Shown: in pieces, positions 4,978 through 5,095 of the stretch
How the letters are laid out: each line of letters starts with the position of its first letter
How positions within the stretch are numbered: the stretch's first letter is position 1
NCBI GenBank assembly: GCA_022709485.1
Contig: JAKLIS010000131.1
Location: forward strand, 1-5,095
Reading direction: 5' to 3'
DNA from: Elusimicrobiota bacterium
GTDB lineage: Bacteria; Elusimicrobiota; Elusimicrobia; F11
Length of the DNA stretch: 5,095 nucleotides
Translations under genes and position numbers: made by a program
The notes under the pieces: model-generated
Told to the model about the DNA's origin: nothing
The model's database searches: none
Seen by the model: only the letters and a program-made list of their open reading frames with translations

Positions 4978-5095
4978 TCAAGAACACATGACCTGTCGGG
5001 GCATCTCACCTATACCGGCATTCTGGCCCAAGTCGGGGTCTCCCTTTGCCCAATGAAGGATGGGAAACCTGGCACCCTCCCCTTTACTACCTAAT
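4978..5095. other. Window end with no supported gene
   Basis: No convincing coding signal, RNA gene or terminator was found on either strand. The plus frame continuing from the 29-aa ORF stays open but shows no recognisable motif. Confidence 0.5.

Overview
The window (about 5.1 kb) looks like chromosomal DNA of a Gram-negative-type bacterium. It holds one housekeeping gene (serS), several small uncharacterised membrane proteins, a single-domain response regulator and one complete insertion sequence. Gene content is compatible with a deep-branching or uncultured lineage such as Elusimicrobiota or Omnitrophota, but this is an impression from protein style and no marker here settles it. No tRNA, rRNA, CRISPR array or phage gene was seen.

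Layout. Positions 1-245 hold no convincing gene but a GC-rich, palindrome-rich intergenic repeat, including an 11-bp perfect stem closed by GCAA. A 138-aa tail-anchored membrane protein of unknown function follows (390-806, strong Shine-Dalgarno). Positions 857-2335 are an insertion sequence with an intact DDE transposase of the IS1202-like (ISNCY-type) group on the minus strand. It is flanked by a perfect 16-bp direct repeat, read as the target duplication, and each end carries two copies of a TAGAAACTTCATG-like motif. It sits only 35 bp (including the second target copy, 51 bp) upstream of serS (2387-3661, seryl-tRNA synthetase). Downstream of serS, tightly spaced and on the same strand, are a 101-aa and a 139-aa predicted membrane or exported protein (3685-3990 and 3994-4413). 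A CheY-like receiver protein (4423-4845, minus) converges on them with a 9-bp gap. The last 200 bp hold only a possible 29-aa hydrophobic ORF.

How it fits together. Before the insertion, the 138-aa gene and serS would have been about 85 bp apart. The insertion separates serS from its upstream DNA and places an oppositely oriented transposase there, so serS expression now probably depends on the remaining short leader or on sequence inside the element. The most interesting signal is at the transposase start: a 9-bp perfect hairpin buries its Shine-Dalgarno, and a promoter-like sequence is placed so that native transcripts would start inside the hairpin and escape it, while read-through transcripts would be silenced. 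The spacer of that promoter coincides with one of the terminal repeat motifs, suggesting autoregulation. This design is known in principle from IS10 and IS50; here it is inferred from sequence only.
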